64,000 nt of DNA, taken from contig NZ_JAFCLP010000001.1 of the NCBI RefSeq assembly GCF_018129405.1, positions 310,001-374,000 of the forward strand. The letters run 5' to 3'. The notes below the pieces were generated by a model. That model was not told the DNA's origin, did no database searches, and was given only the letters and a program-made list of their open reading frames with translations. Below are positions 1 to 8,995 of this stretch, in pieces. A program made the translations under genes and the position numbers. Origin of the DNA: Bradyrhizobium iriomotense (GTDB lineage Bacteria > Pseudomonadota > Alphaproteobacteria > Rhizobiales > Xanthobacteraceae). The number at the start of each line of letters is the position of its first letter. The first letter of the stretch is position 1.

Positions 1-1
1 G

Positions 2-697
2 GAGCTGACCGACTTCATCCTGTCCGAATTGCAGGGGCGGCCCGACCTGATCGAGAAATGTGTGCCGACCTATCCGCCCTATGGCAAGCGCATCCTGCTG
101 GATAACAATTGGTTCAAGACGCTCACGCGGCCGAACGTCGAGCTCGTCACTGACGCGATCGACCGTTTCGACGAAAGCGGCATCGTCACTGCCGATGGCA
201 AGCATCGCCCCGCCGACATCATCGTTGTCGCGACCGGCTTCAAGGTGACGGAGATGGCGGCGCGCCTCAACATCACCGGCCGCGACGGCAGGGATTTGCG
301 CAAGGCCTGGGGCAACGACAACCCGACCGCGTTTCTCGGCCTCACTGTTCCGGGCTTTCCAAATTTCTTCTGCATGCTCGGCCCGAACTCCGGCCCCGCG
401 CATGGCGGCAGCGTCATCTTCCAGTCGGAATGCCAGAGCCGCTACATCTCGGCCTGTCTCGCCGGCATGATCGAGCAAGACGTCGCCGCCATCGACGTCC
501 GCCAGGACGTGCTCGACGACTATGTCCGCAAGGTCGATGCCGAGCACGAGGCGATGATCTGGACCCATCCGGGCATGACCACCTACTACCGCAATTCGAG
601 CGGCCGCGTGTTCTCGGCGATGCCGTGGCGGTTCGTGGACTACTGGCGCATGACGCACGATCCCGATCTGCGGCAGTACAGGCTGACGAAGGGGTAG
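2..697 (+). CDS. Baeyer-Villiger-type flavin monooxygenase, C-terminal part (5' end outside window)
   Basis: The reading frame is open from base 2 to the TAG at 695-697, so only the last 231 codons are present and the start lies upstream. The protein would insert oxygen into a ketone or oxidise a soft nucleophile using FAD and NADPH. The visible part has the VVATGF element typical of class B flavin monooxygenases about 80 residues in, followed by a GPNS-GPAHGG segment and the usual aromatic C-terminus. The FAD and NADPH Rossmann motifs must lie in the missing N-terminus, so the exact subfamily (cyclohexanone-monooxygenase-like) is inferred from the C-terminal half alone. Confidence 0.8.
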   Translation, partial: ELTDFILSELQGRPDLIEKCVPTYPPYGKRILLDNNWFKTLTRPNVELVTDAIDRFDESGIVTADGKHRPADIIVVATGFKVTEMAARLNITGRDGRDLRKAWGNDNPTAFLGLTVPGFPNFFCMLGPNSGPAHGGSVIFQSECQSRYISACLAGMIEQDVAAIDVRQDVLDDYVRKVDAEHEAMIWTHPGMTTYYRNSSGRVFSAMPWRFVDYWRMTHDPDLRQYRLTKG

Positions 698-730
698 ATC
701 GTGATCGGTTAATCGCGCCACGCTGACGGT

Positions 731-884
731 GCACCCTCTCCCCTTGCGGGTCCTTGCGGGAGAGGGTGGCTTCGCAAAGCGAAGCCGGGTGAGGGGTTCT
801 ATCCTCACGAACGGTTTTGCGCGCGGAGAGAACCCCTCATCCGGCGCTTCGCGCCACCTTCTCCCGCAAGGGGAGAAGGAAGAA
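731..884. repeat. Palindromic intergenic repeat (RPE-like, 'ctctcccc' family)
   Basis: Two GC-rich arms, each itself a hairpin around CTCTCCCC-TTGCGGG and CTCCCGCAAGGGGAGAAGG, face each other with GTGAGGGG / CCCCTCAT between them. The same architecture recurs at 20894-21040. It fills the space between the monooxygenase stop and the end of ald; these two genes converge, so the structure may also stop transcription from both sides. It holds no gene. Confidence 0.75.
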
Positions 885-886
885 AG

Positions 887-2002
887 CTACGCCGCCAGCC
901 CGCTCTCCACCGGCGCAAACTCCAGCCCCAGGCTCTCCGCCACCGCCTTGTTGGTGATGCGGCCGCGATGGACGTTCAGGCCGTTGCGCAGATGCGGGTT
1001 CTCCAGCACCGCGGCAAAGCCCTTGTTCGCGAGCATCAGGCCGAACGGCAGTGTCGCGTTGTTCAGCGCCTGGCTCGAGGTCACCGGTACCGCGCCCGGC
1101 ATGTTGGCGACGCAATAATGCACGACGCCGTCGACCTCGTAGGTCGGCTCCGCATGCGTAGTCGGGTGCGAGGTCTCGAAGCAGCCGCCCTGGTCGATCG
1201 CGACGTCGACCAGCACGGCGCCCGGTCGCATCGATTTCAGCATCGCGCGCGTGACGAGTTTCGGCGCACTTGCGCCCGGCACCAGCACCGCGCCGATCAC
1301 GACGTCGGCGGCGAACACCTCCTCCTCGACCGACTCGATGGTGGAAAGGCGCGTCCGCACGCGTCCGATAAAGAGATCGTCGAGCTGCCGCAGCCGGGGT
1401 ATGGAGCGATCGATCACCGTGACTTCGGCGCCGAGGCCCGCGGCCATGCGCGCCGCCTGTGTTCCCACCACGCCGCCGCCGAGAATGACGACACGCGCCG
1501 GCTGCACGCCGGGGACGCCGCCAAGCAGCAGACCGCGGCCGCCGGCCGACCGCTTGAGCGCGGCGCCGGCTGCCTCGATGGCAAGGCGGCCGGCGACTTC
1601 GCTCATCGGCGCGAGCAGGGGGAGGTTTCCGGCCGCGTCGGTGACGGTTTCATAGGCGATCGCCGTACAGCCGGAAGCAAGCAGGCCCTTGGCCTGTTCG
1701 GGATCCGGCGCAAGATGAAGGTAAGTAAACAGGATCTGGCTTTCGCGGAGCTGAGCCCATTCGCTTCGCTGCGGCTCCTTCACCTTCACGATCATGTCGG
1801 ACTTGGCGAAGATGTCGCGGGCGCTCTCGGCGATCGCAGCCCCTGCCCGCCGATAGACCTCGTCGGAGGCGCCGATGCCGTTGCCGGCGCCGGTCTCGAC
1901 CGTCACCTGATGCCCGGCGGCGACATATTCACGGACCGCGCCCGGCGTGAGCCCGACGCGATATTCCTGCACCTTGATCTCCCTGGGAACACCGACGTGC
2001 AT
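887..2002 (-). CDS. ald: Alanine dehydrogenase
   Basis: A 371-residue protein, the normal length for the family. It reversibly deaminates L-alanine to pyruvate and ammonia with NAD. The N-terminus MHVGVPREIK and EYRVGLTP carry the substrate-binding residues of the AlaDh/PNT family, KVKEP follows near residue 75, and the NAD-binding Rossmann loop GGGVVG lies near residue 175. I chose the ATG at 2002 over the one seven codons upstream because AAGGAG lies six bases before it and family proteins begin there. It is transcribed divergently from an Lrp-type regulator starting at 2146, the usual arrangement for alanine-induced ald, so that regulator is its likely activator. Confidence 0.95.
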   Translation of the reverse strand: MHVGVPREIKVQEYRVGLTPGAVREYVAAGHQVTVETGAGNGIGASDEVYRRAGAAIAESARDIFAKSDMIVKVKEPQRSEWAQLRESQILFTYLHLAPDPEQAKGLLASGCTAIAYETVTDAAGNLPLLAPMSEVAGRLAIEAAGAALKRSAGGRGLLLGGVPGVQPARVVILGGGVVGTQAARMAAGLGAEVTVIDRSIPRLRQLDDLFIGRVRTRLSTIESVEEEVFAADVVIGAVLVPGASAPKLVTRAMLKSMRPGAVLVDVAIDQGGCFETSHPTTHAEPTYEVDGVVHYCVANMPGAVPVTSSQALNNATLPFGLMLANKGFAAVLENPHLRNGLNVHRGRITNKAVAESLGLEFAPVESGLAA

Positions 2003-2145
2003 CTTCCGCTCCTTCGCCAACAAATTGATTCCGCTGTTGATCGTAGCGAGAGGGCCGGTTTGGTTTCGTGCAAATATCCGCTAGTCTGGCGAGCTGCGCG
2101 CCGGTTTCCGGCGCAGAAACATCCTTTCACGCTGGAAACAAAACT

Positions 2146-2625
2146 TTGGCCCTGGACCGGAAAGACCTCGCCATCCTCGCGGAACTCACGACCAACGCGC
2201 GGGCCAGCCACACCGAACTCGCCAACAAGGTCGGGCTGTCGAGCACGGCGCTGGCGCGACGGCAGAAGGCGCTGGAGGACGACGGCTACATCCAGGCCTA
2301 CCAGGCCGCGCTCGATCTGACGCAGTTCGGCCTCACCACGACGGTGCTGGTCCGTATCGCACTGGAGAGCCAGAGCGACGAGGCGCTGAAAGCATTCGAG
2401 GCGGAAGTGGGGAAGTGCCCCTCTGTCGTGCGCTGCTTCCTGATGTCGGGCACCGACGACTACATCCTGATCGTGCTCGCGCGCGACATCCAGGATTTCG
2501 AACGCATTCACCGCACCGAGCTGTCGCGCCTGCCACGCGTCGCCCGGGTGCAATCGAGCTTCGCACTGCGCGAGATCGTCAACCGCACGGTGCCGACGGT
2601 GGTGTTCGGCGAGGTGAAGCGCTAG
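2146..2625 (+). CDS. Lrp/AsnC-family transcriptional regulator (probable ald regulator)
   Basis: From the TTG at 2146 the product is 159 residues, matching the family: an N-terminal winged helix-turn-helix (LAILAELTTNARASHTELA, then SSTALARRQKALE) and a C-terminal RAM/AsnC ligand-binding domain (VRIALESQSDEALKAFE, GTDDYILIV). A longer frame opens at 2068 but its first 26 residues look non-coding, so I prefer the TTG, whose ribosome site is weak (GGAAA). Its divergent position next to ald, with a 143-bp shared promoter region, suggests it senses alanine or a related amino acid and controls ald. That role is inferred from context. Confidence 0.88.
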   Translation: MALDRKDLAILAELTTNARASHTELANKVGLSSTALARRQKALEDDGYIQAYQAALDLTQFGLTTTVLVRIALESQSDEALKAFEAEVGKCPSVVRCFLMSGTDDYILIVLARDIQDFERIHRTELSRLPRVARVQSSFALREIVNRTVPTVVFGEVKR

Positions 2626-2707
2626 CGGACGCCATCCCGCTGCACTGTCATCCAACTGTCATCGAATGTGCCGAGAGCTGTATCCCCTGGCACATTCGGG
2701 ATGAACC

Positions 2708-5065
2708 ATGGACTATTTCAAGCGCTTCAACTTCCTGTTCGCAGCACCCATGTTCGACGCCGACGACCTCGAGGGCGTCCGCTTCAACCAGATCATCGAG
2801 GAGATCCAGCGCTCCGGCTTCGAGGTGGTCCGGGCCCGCAAGCTGGAGGACGCCGAGATGGCGGTGCAGACCGACGCCGCGATCGGCTGCATGGTGGTGG
2901 ACTGGGGCAAGAAGGGGCTGGAGGGCAAGACCTCGGCGCTGATCAATTTGATGCGCCGCCGCGGCCTCGACTTCCCGATCATCCTGCTGATCCGGCGCAA
3001 GCGCTTCGAGGACCTGCCGGTCGAGGTGCTCGATTTCATCGACGGCTATGTCTTCCTGTCCGAGGAGACTCCCCCCTTCATCGCCAAGAACCTGATCAGC
3101 CGGCTCAAGCAATATGCCGAGACGCTGAAGACGCCGTTCTTCGGCGCGCTGGTCGACTATGCCGAGGAAGGCAACCAGCTCTGGACCTGTCCGGGCCACA
3201 ATGGCGGCGTGTTCTACAACCGCAGCCCGATCGGGCGCGTGTTCGTCGAGCATCTCGGCGAATCCGTGTTCCGCGACGATCTCGACAATTCCGTGCTCGA
3301 CCTCGGCGACCTCCTCACTCATGAGGGGCCGGCGCTGAAGGCGCAGAAGGAAGCCGCCGCAATCTTCGGCGCGGAAAAGACCTATTTCGTGCTCAACGGC
3401 ACCTCGACCTCCAACAAGGTCGCGCTCGGCGCCCTCGTCACCGACGGCGATCTCGTGCTGTTCGACCGCAACAACCACAAGGCCGCCCATCACGGCGCGC
3501 TGATGATCAATGGCGGCATCCCGGTCTACGTGCCGACAGTCCGCAACGCCTGGGGCCTGATCGGCCCGATGCGCTGGGACATGCTCGACGAGAAGACCCT
3601 GCGCGAGGCGATCCGCAACCATCCGCTCGTGAAGGATCGCGACGCCTGGCGCAAGGAGCGGCCGTTCCGCGTCGCCGTGGTCGAGCAGTGCACCTATGAC
3701 GGCTCGATCCACAGCGCCGAGATGATCATCAAGCGCATCGGCCATCTCTGCGACTACATCCTGTTCGACGAGGCCTGGGCCGGCTTCATGAAATTCCACC
3801 CGCTCTATGCCGGCCGCTTCGCCATGGGTCTTGCCAATCTTTCTCCGGAAGCGCCGGGCATCATCGCGACGCAGTCGACCCACAAGCAGCTCGCGAGCTT
3901 TTCGCAGGCTTCGCAAATTCACATCAAGGACCGTCACATCCGCGGCCAGAAGCGGCGCGTCGAGCACCGCCGCTTCAACGAAAGCTTCATGCAGCATGCC
4001 TCGACCTCGCCCTTCTACCCGCTGTTCGCCTCGCTCGACGTCGGCGCGCAGATGATGAAGGGCCGCTCCGGCGAAGTGCTGTGGGACGACACGATCCGCC
4101 TCGGCATCGAGCTGCGCAAGAAGGTCCGTGCGATGCGCCGGGAGTTCGAGGAGAAGGAGCAAAATCCGGATCGCCGCTGGTTCTTCGAACCCTTCGTTCC
4201 CGATCGAGTCGCCATTCCCGATGTCAGCCGCCCCGGTGCTGCGCATAACGTCGCCTGGGAGACCCTCTCCACCGACGAACTCGCCACCAATCCCGCGCTG
4301 TGGCAGCTCTCTCCTGATACCAACTGGCACGGCTTTCCCGATCTCGCGGAAGGCTTTGCCATGACCGATCCGAACAAGCTGACGCTGCTCACGCCCGGAT
4401 TCGATCGCGCCACCGGCGCCTATGCCGAGCATGGCATCCCCGCACCGGTCGTCGCGCAATATCTGCGCGAGAACCGCATCGTGCCCGAGAAGAACGATCT
4501 CAACTCCCTGCTCTTCCTGCTCACCCCCGGCGTCGAGGCGAGCAAGGCCGGCACGCTGATCTCCGGTCTCGTCGCGTTCAAGAGGCTGCATGACGACAAT
4601 GCGCTGCTGGCCGACGCGATCCCGGAATTTCATCAGCGGCGGCAAACGCGCTATGCCGGCGTGCGCCTGCGCGACCTCTGCGGCGACATGCACCGCTTCT
4701 TCCGCGCCGCCGATGTCAGCGCGCTCCAGGCCCGGCAGTTCATGCCCGAGCACATGCCCGAGATCGCGATGTCGCCGCGCGATGCCGCGCGCTATCTGTT
4801 CAAGAACGACGTCGACTACCTCCCGATCGAGGCGATCGCGGGCCGCATCGCCACCACGCCCTTCGTGGTCTATCCGCCCGGCATCGCCACCGTCGTGCCC
4901 GGCGAGCGGCTGACGGAACGGGCCAAGCCCATGATCGATTATCTCAAGATGTTCGAGAGCTGCTTCAACACCTTCCCGGGCTTCGACGTCGAGATCCAGG
5001 GCGTCTACAAGGAGATCGATGCCCAGGGGCGCATCGGGCTCTATACTTACGTCGTTGCCGAGTAG
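2708..5065 (+). CDS. Orn/Lys/Arg decarboxylase, PLP fold type I, with N-terminal wing domain
   Basis: The 785-residue protein has the layout of the large bacterial inducible amino-acid decarboxylases: a flavodoxin-like wing domain (residues about 1-130), a linker, the PLP core and a C-terminal domain. The Schiff-base lysine is K393 in STHKQL, preceded by the FDEAWAGF element carrying the aspartate that contacts the PLP pyridine nitrogen. The substrate (arginine, lysine or ornithine) cannot be decided by eye. Such enzymes consume a proton and release CO2 and a polyamine precursor, so acid tolerance or polyamine supply are plausible. An acetyltransferase begins six bases after its stop. Confidence 0.9.
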   Translation: MDYFKRFNFLFAAPMFDADDLEGVRFNQIIEEIQRSGFEVVRARKLEDAEMAVQTDAAIGCMVVDWGKKGLEGKTSALINLMRRRGLDFPIILLIRRKRFEDLPVEVLDFIDGYVFLSEETPPFIAKNLISRLKQYAETLKTPFFGALVDYAEEGNQLWTCPGHNGGVFYNRSPIGRVFVEHLGESVFRDDLDNSVLDLGDLLTHEGPALKAQKEAAAIFGAEKTYFVLNGTSTSNKVALGALVTDGDLVLFDRNNHKAAHHGALMINGGIPVYVPTVRNAWGLIGPMRWDMLDEKTLREAIRNHPLVKDRDAWRKERPFRVAVVEQCTYDGSIHSAEMIIKRIGHLCDYILFDEAWAGFMKFHPLYAGRFAMGLANLSPEAPGIIATQSTHKQLASFSQASQIHIKDRHIRGQKRRVEHRRFNESFMQHASTSPFYPLFASLDVGAQMMKGRSGEVLWDDTIRLGIELRKKVRAMRREFEEKEQNPDRRWFFEPFVPDRVAIPDVSRPGAAHNVAWETLSTDELATNPALWQLSPDTNWHGFPDLAEGFAMTDPNKLTLLTPGFDRATGAYAEHGIPAPVVAQYLRENRIVPEKNDLNSLLFLLTPGVEASKAGTLISGLVAFKRLHDDNALLADAIPEFHQRRQTRYAGVRLRDLCGDMHRFFRAADVSALQARQFMPEHMPEIAMSPRDAARYLFKNDVDYLPIEAIAGRIATTPFVVYPPGIATVVPGERLTERAKPMIDYLKMFESCFNTFPGFDVEIQGVYKEIDAQGRIGLYTYVVAE

Positions 5066-5071
5066 GTGCCG

Positions 5072-5647
5072 ATGAACGAAACAGCTGCGCGCGCCAGTGA
5101 CGAACCCGTCCTGATCCGGCCGTCACGCGAGAGCGATGTCCAAGCCATGCTGGCGATCTACCGCCATCACGTCCGCAATGGCGTGCCGCGCGATGTCGAG
5201 GGAACCGGTGCGCCGGAGCCGGACGATTTGCGCGACCGCCGCAAGAATTTGAAGCAGACCCGCCTGCCGCATCTGGTTGCGACCTATCGCGGCGAGGTCG
5301 TCGGCTATGCCTATGCCGTGCTGTTCCGTAAGCGTCCGGCCTATCGCTACACCGCCAAGCATTCGATCTACGTCCACCACGCGCATCTCGGCCGCGGGGT
5401 CGGGCGGCTTCTGCTGCAGGAATTGATCGATGCCTGCGCGGCGGCCGGCTTTCGCCAGATGATCGGCTATATCGACGCCGACAACGGGCCCTCGCTGGCA
5501 TTGCACGAGAAGTTCGGCTTCGCGCGCGCCGGCCTGCTCGGCGGCGTCGCCTATCGCCACGGCCGCTGGTCCGACACCGTCATGGTGCAACGGTCGCTCG
5601 GCGCGGGAACGACGGCGCCCCCGCCCGTCACGGCGCCCGGCCGGTAG
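5072..5647 (+). CDS. GNAT family N-acetyltransferase (phosphinothricin/amino-acid acetyltransferase-like)
   Basis: A 191-residue GNAT protein. The acetyl-CoA pyrophosphate loop is visible as HLGRGVGRLLL, after the central strand with KHSIYVHH; GYIDADNGPSLALHEKFGF is the typical C-terminal half, where an asparagine and a tyrosine or phenylalanine usually sit. This pattern matches the PAT/YncA branch that acetylates amino acids or their toxic analogues. It starts six bases after the decarboxylase stop and is probably cotranscribed. Acetylation of the decarboxylation product is possible but not shown. A GTG at 5066 is an alternative start. Confidence 0.88.
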   Translation: MNETAARASDEPVLIRPSRESDVQAMLAIYRHHVRNGVPRDVEGTGAPEPDDLRDRRKNLKQTRLPHLVATYRGEVVGYAYAVLFRKRPAYRYTAKHSIYVHHAHLGRGVGRLLLQELIDACAAAGFRQMIGYIDADNGPSLALHEKFGFARAGLLGGVAYRHGRWSDTVMVQRSLGAGTTAPPPVTAPGR

Positions 5648-5727
5648 GGCATGATCCGGAAAAGTGTGCAGCGATTTCCTTCGCGACAAACGCGGAATAC
5701 GTTTGCGCGGAGATCATGCTCAAACAA
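5648..5727. repeat. Short palindromic intergenic repeat (GCATGATC family)
   Basis: The segment begins GGCATGATCCGGAAAAG and ends GGAGATCATGCTC, so its ends are inverted copies of GCATGATC. Elements of this form, often continuing into CAAACAA as here, are common between genes in Bradyrhizobium and relatives. It lies between convergent genes and holds no reading frame. Confidence 0.65.
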
Positions 5728-5733
5728 GAGGCC

Positions 5734-5946
5734 TCACGACGGAAAATCGGCCGGTCTCACATGGATGCGGTCGGCATGCAGTGACCAGTGATGCAACGCC
5801 TGGTCCTTGCAGAACCTCGCCTTCGCCTGTTCCCTGGCCTCGTCCTCGTCGGCGGCGTCGATCTCGAGCGTGCCCTGGCAGACTTCGCACTGCCGGCCGT
5901 ACTCGCCGAGCACGTCCTTCATGAACTTGACCACAAAAGTTGACAT
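5734..5946 (-). CDS. Small conserved-looking hypothetical protein (70 aa) with CxxC
   Basis: The frame extends further upstream, but the ATG at 5946 is preceded by a near-perfect AGGAGGT, which fixes the start and gives 70 residues. The sequence has a CEVC pair near residue 19, an acidic stretch (DAADEDEAREQAKARF) and ends RIHVRPADFPS. There is no signal peptide or membrane segment. I do not recognise a family; the CxxC could be a metal or redox site, but only one pair is present plus a single later cysteine. Confidence 0.6.
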   Translation of the reverse strand: MSTFVVKFMKDVLGEYGRQCEVCQGTLEIDAADEDEAREQAKARFCKDQALHHWSLHADRIHVRPADFPS

Positions 5947-6082
5947 GGGACCTCCTGCGCCCCCCGGCAGCACTCTAATCCCATTTAGGCCGGACGGGGG
6001 AAGGAGATTTTGACGCGGATCAAGGCTGTCGAGTCCCGGCGGAAGATTCGTTGCGGAACCCACCGCGCAGATTTAAGGCCAA

Positions 6083-6584
6083 GTGCCGGCCGCCCATGAG
6101 GATTTTGCCTTGCACTTTGTCTCCGATACCGAAGTCACGAAAGTTCTGACCTTTCCGATCCTCATCGCGGCCCTGGAAGAGGCATGGGCGGCCGCTGGCG
6201 GCGATGGACATCACCACCTGCACCCGCGCGCATCAACCGCTGATCAAGGGCAAGAACCTGCGGCCGGGCACGCATCTGGACCTCGTCGGCGGCTACACGC
6301 CGCAGACGCGCGAGGCTGACGACGACGCGGCGAAGATGTCCCGTGTCTTCGTGGACCGGCGGGAATCCGCGTTCCACGGCGTCGGCGACATCCTGCAACC
6401 GATCGCAAGCGGTGCGATCAGCAAGACAGATGTTCTCGGCGATCTCTACGACCTTGCCGGCGGCCGCGTGCATGGGCGAACCTCACCGTCCGATCTCACG
6501 TTCTTCAAGAACGCGGGCGGCGGCCATCTCGATCTCATGACTTGCGAGGCCGTGTTTCGGCAGCTCGGCGCGAAGCTGGGGTAG
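6083..6584 (+). pseudogene. Ornithine cyclodeaminase / mu-crystallin family remnant with internal deletion
   Basis: Two frames carry the two ends of one family. Frame 1 (from about 6107) gives LHFVSDTEVTKVLTFPILIAAL, the N-terminus of ornithine cyclodeaminases. Frame 2 (from about 6200 to the stop at 6584) gives DITTCTRAHQPLIKG, GTHLDLVGGYTP and READDD, the C-terminal NAD-domain half. Family members are about 310-350 residues; the middle, including most of the substrate and NAD-binding core, is absent, and the two pieces differ by one frame. The junction is near 6185-6203. No convincing start codon or ribosome site remains, so the gene is dead. Confidence 0.8.
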
Positions 6585-6607
6585 GCGCGTTACCCCTGCG
6601 TCAGCCG

Positions 6608-7048
6608 TTACGTCTTGATGTCGAGGAGTGTGTCGGTCGTTTCCGCGTAGGCCTGAATGACCTTCGCATTGGCAATGAAGCTGTACTTTGCGGTTTCCAG
6701 CTCAACGAATTCGCCGACGAGATCGACATTCGGCGCGGCGACCAGACCATCCTGGTTGGCGAAGGGAGCGCCTGGGTCGGATTGTGCAGTGAAGCTCGGG
6801 GACACCATCGATACGGTCGCAACCGTTCCGCCAGGCGTGGAGCCGCTCGATTGGGCGACCTGATCGACCCGCAACGGCACATAGGCCGCGGGAAACGTCG
6901 GGGCAATGCCCGAGCTGCCCGCACCGGCCGACGCGCCCGACCCGGGTAGCGGACCGGTCGTGTTCGCATTGGCGATGTTGCTCGCGGCCACGCTCACGCG
7001 CAAGCTCGCCGCAGAAAGTCCGGATGTCGCAATCGAAAATATGCTCAT
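6608..7048 (-). CDS. FlgC-like flagellar basal-body rod protein (orphan copy)
   Basis: The 146-residue protein begins with the rod/hook N-terminal motif (SGLSAASLRVSVAASNIANANT) and ends with the matching C-terminal helix (NVDLVGEFVELETAKYSF, then a coiled end VIQAYAETTDTLL). These paired helices are how rod proteins FlgB, FlgC, FlgF and FlgG pack in the axial structure. Length and the NVD-VEFVEL signature fit FlgC best. No other flagellar gene lies in the window, and the middle (SGASAGAGSSG) is low-complexity, so it may be a divergent paralogue outside a flagellar operon. ATG at 7048 follows AGGGG. Confidence 0.8.
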   Translation of the reverse strand: MSIFSIATSGLSAASLRVSVAASNIANANTTGPLPGSGASAGAGSSGIAPTFPAAYVPLRVDQVAQSSGSTPGGTVATVSMVSPSFTAQSDPGAPFANQDGLVAAPNVDLVGEFVELETAKYSFIANAKVIQAYAETTDTLLDIKT

Positions 7049-7154
7049 GCCCCTGATCTACAGGACAGATCATACGCGTTCATTCACGCCATCGATAAGA
7101 TGCCCCGCTTTGCATTTTCATCGTGGTAACCAATGATTGGAGCGCAATAGCGCC

Positions 7155-8204
7155 CTACCCCGGCGTCACGCCAAAGGCCTGCTTGAAGCGCTCGGCATAG
7201 TGCGGCCAGACCTCGGGATTGATGATGCGCGGCGGACGCTTGCCGTCGAGCGTCTCGAGCACCTGCTCGGCGGCGATGCGGCCCATGTTCTGGCGCGCCT
7301 CGATCGTGACGCCGGCGGTGTGCGGGCTCGCCAGCACGTTGTCGAGCTGGAGCAGCGGATGCTCCGGCGGCGGCGGCTCCTTGGACCAGACGTCGAGGCC
7401 GGCGCCGGCGATGCGCTTGTCGCGCAGCGCCTGCAGCAGCGCGTCCTCGTCGTGGATGAAGCCGCGCGCCGTGGTGACGAAGTAGGCATGCGGCTGCATC
7501 AACGCGAATTCGCGCGTGCTGATCATGTTGCGGCTGCCCTTGTTCAGCGGGCAGGAGATCGAGACGAAATCGGCGCGGCGCAGCAGCTCGTCGAGCTCGA
7601 CCTTCTCGCCGCCCCGCTCGGCCATCACTTCGGCGGTGAGATACGGATCATAGGCCAGCACCTTCATGCCGAGCAGGCCCTTGCACAGCGCGGCGATGCG
7701 GCGGCCGACATTGCCGAGGCCGATGATGCCGACGGTCTTGTGCTCGACCTCGTTGCCGACGAGCTCGTTGCGGTTGACGTCGCGCTCCCGGCGCAGGCGG
7801 CGATCGGACTGGATGATGCGCTTGGACAGCGTCAGCATCATCGCCAGCGCGTGCTCGGCGACGGAATGGGCGTTGCCGCCGGACTGGTTGACGACCACGA
7901 CGCCGGCGGCCGTGCAGGCCTCGACGTCGACCGGATCGAAGCCGGCACCGTTGCTGGAGACCAGCAGTAAATTCGGCGTGCGCTTCAGGAGGGCGGCATC
8001 GACATGAAAATGCGGAGCGAGCTCATCGCGGGCGGCGCCGATTTGATAGACATGGGCCGCGCCCAGGAGCGGCGCATAGACATCTTCAGGGCTCCCGTTC
8101 TCGATGCGATCCAGCCGGACGTCGGGCCGCGCCTTCAGGATGTCGATATAGATCGGATTGGCCAAATAATTGGAGTAGACGACGCGCTTGCTGTTGACGG
8201 ACAT
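7155..8204 (-). CDS. D-isomer-specific 2-hydroxyacid dehydrogenase
   Basis: A 349-residue NAD(P)-dependent oxidoreductase interconverting a 2-hydroxyacid and its 2-oxoacid. The Rossmann loop VGIIGLGNVGRRIA is near residue 165, and the catalytic triad of the family is visible: R in TTARGFIHDE, E in DVWSKEPPP and H in SPHTAG. I chose the ATG at 8204, preceded by GGAAGGG, over an upstream ATG at 8240. It points away from the thiamine-enzyme gene pair beginning at 8444; a shared role in a 2-oxoacid pathway is possible. The substrate is not determined from sequence. Confidence 0.9.
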   Translation of the reverse strand: MSVNSKRVVYSNYLANPIYIDILKARPDVRLDRIENGSPEDVYAPLLGAAHVYQIGAARDELAPHFHVDAALLKRTPNLLLVSSNGAGFDPVDVEACTAAGVVVVNQSGGNAHSVAEHALAMMLTLSKRIIQSDRRLRRERDVNRNELVGNEVEHKTVGIIGLGNVGRRIAALCKGLLGMKVLAYDPYLTAEVMAERGGEKVELDELLRRADFVSISCPLNKGSRNMISTREFALMQPHAYFVTTARGFIHDEDALLQALRDKRIAGAGLDVWSKEPPPPEHPLLQLDNVLASPHTAGVTIEARQNMGRIAAEQVLETLDGKRPPRIINPEVWPHYAERFKQAFGVTPG

Positions 8205-8443
8205 CAGGACCCTTCCGGCTCTCTCGTGGGAGATCCGCAAGGTCAGCGCGATGCGCGCCCGTCCGTGCCCCTCCCGTTTTCTGGTTGCCCGCTTATGCCA
8301 TGGCGGCGCCGGCCACGGCAGGCCGTCTGGCGCAGATCACGGTGCCGGCCCGGGCATGTTGACAATCCCGCTGCCTGCGTCAAGTTCGGCAGACCGCCGC
8401 GACGGCCAGAACAAGAAGCATGCGCGGCTCAAGGGAGAACGCA

Positions 8444-8995
8444 ATGGCGATTGCGGAACAACAGACGCAGGGGACGAGCGACAGAAGCTGGCATGGCATT
8501 GTCCTGCAAACGCTGAAGCGGAACGAGGTCAGCCTGATCCCCTACGTGCCCGACCGCGTGCTGACGCCGCTGATCAAGAATTTGCATGCCGATCCCTTCT
8601 TCACCACCTTCGCCACCGCGCGCGAGGAAGAGGCCGTCGGCATCGTCTCCGGCGCCTGGATGGGCGGACGGCGCGGCGCGGTGCTAATGCAGACCTCCGG
8701 CTTTGCCACGCTCGCCAACGTGCTGGCCTCGCTCGCAGTGCCCTACCAGATCCCGCTGATCATGTTCGTCTCCGAGCGCGGCACGCTCGGCGAGTTCAAC
8801 TACGGCCAGTCGCTGGTCTGCCGCACCATGCGCCCGGTGCTGGATTCGCTGGCGCTGGAGCACCACACCATCACCCGGCTCGACGAGCTTGAATTCATTG
8901 CCGACCGCTCGATCAAGCAGGCCGTCACGACGCAGGCGCCGGTGGCCCTGATCCTCAACCCGCTGCTCACGGGCGGCAAGGTCTTCGACAAGTGA
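8444..8995 (+). CDS. Thiamine-diphosphate enzyme, PYR-domain subunit (sulfopyruvate/phosphonopyruvate decarboxylase alpha-like)
   Basis: The 183-residue protein corresponds to the N-terminal PYR domain of ThDP decarboxylases. The conserved glutamate sits in ATAREEEAVGI, which activates the cofactor aminopyrimidine, and QTSGFATLAN follows. In most ThDP decarboxylases this domain is fused to the PP domain; here the PP domain is the next gene, as in ComD/ComE sulfopyruvate decarboxylase. ATG at 8444 follows GGGAGA with good spacing. Which 3-substituted pyruvate it uses cannot be told from sequence. Confidence 0.8.
   Translation: MAIAEQQTQGTSDRSWHGIVLQTLKRNEVSLIPYVPDRVLTPLIKNLHADPFFTTFATAREEEAVGIVSGAWMGGRRGAVLMQTSGFATLANVLASLAVPYQIPLIMFVSERGTLGEFNYGQSLVCRTMRPVLDSLALEHHTITRLDELEFIADRSIKQAVTTQAPVALILNPLLTGGKVFDK

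Noticed and set aside
2648-4753. Long minus-strand open frame (701 codons) opposite the decarboxylase gene
   Set aside because: It mirrors the third-codon GC bias of the decarboxylase, has histidine/alanine/glutamate-rich shadow composition and no domain.
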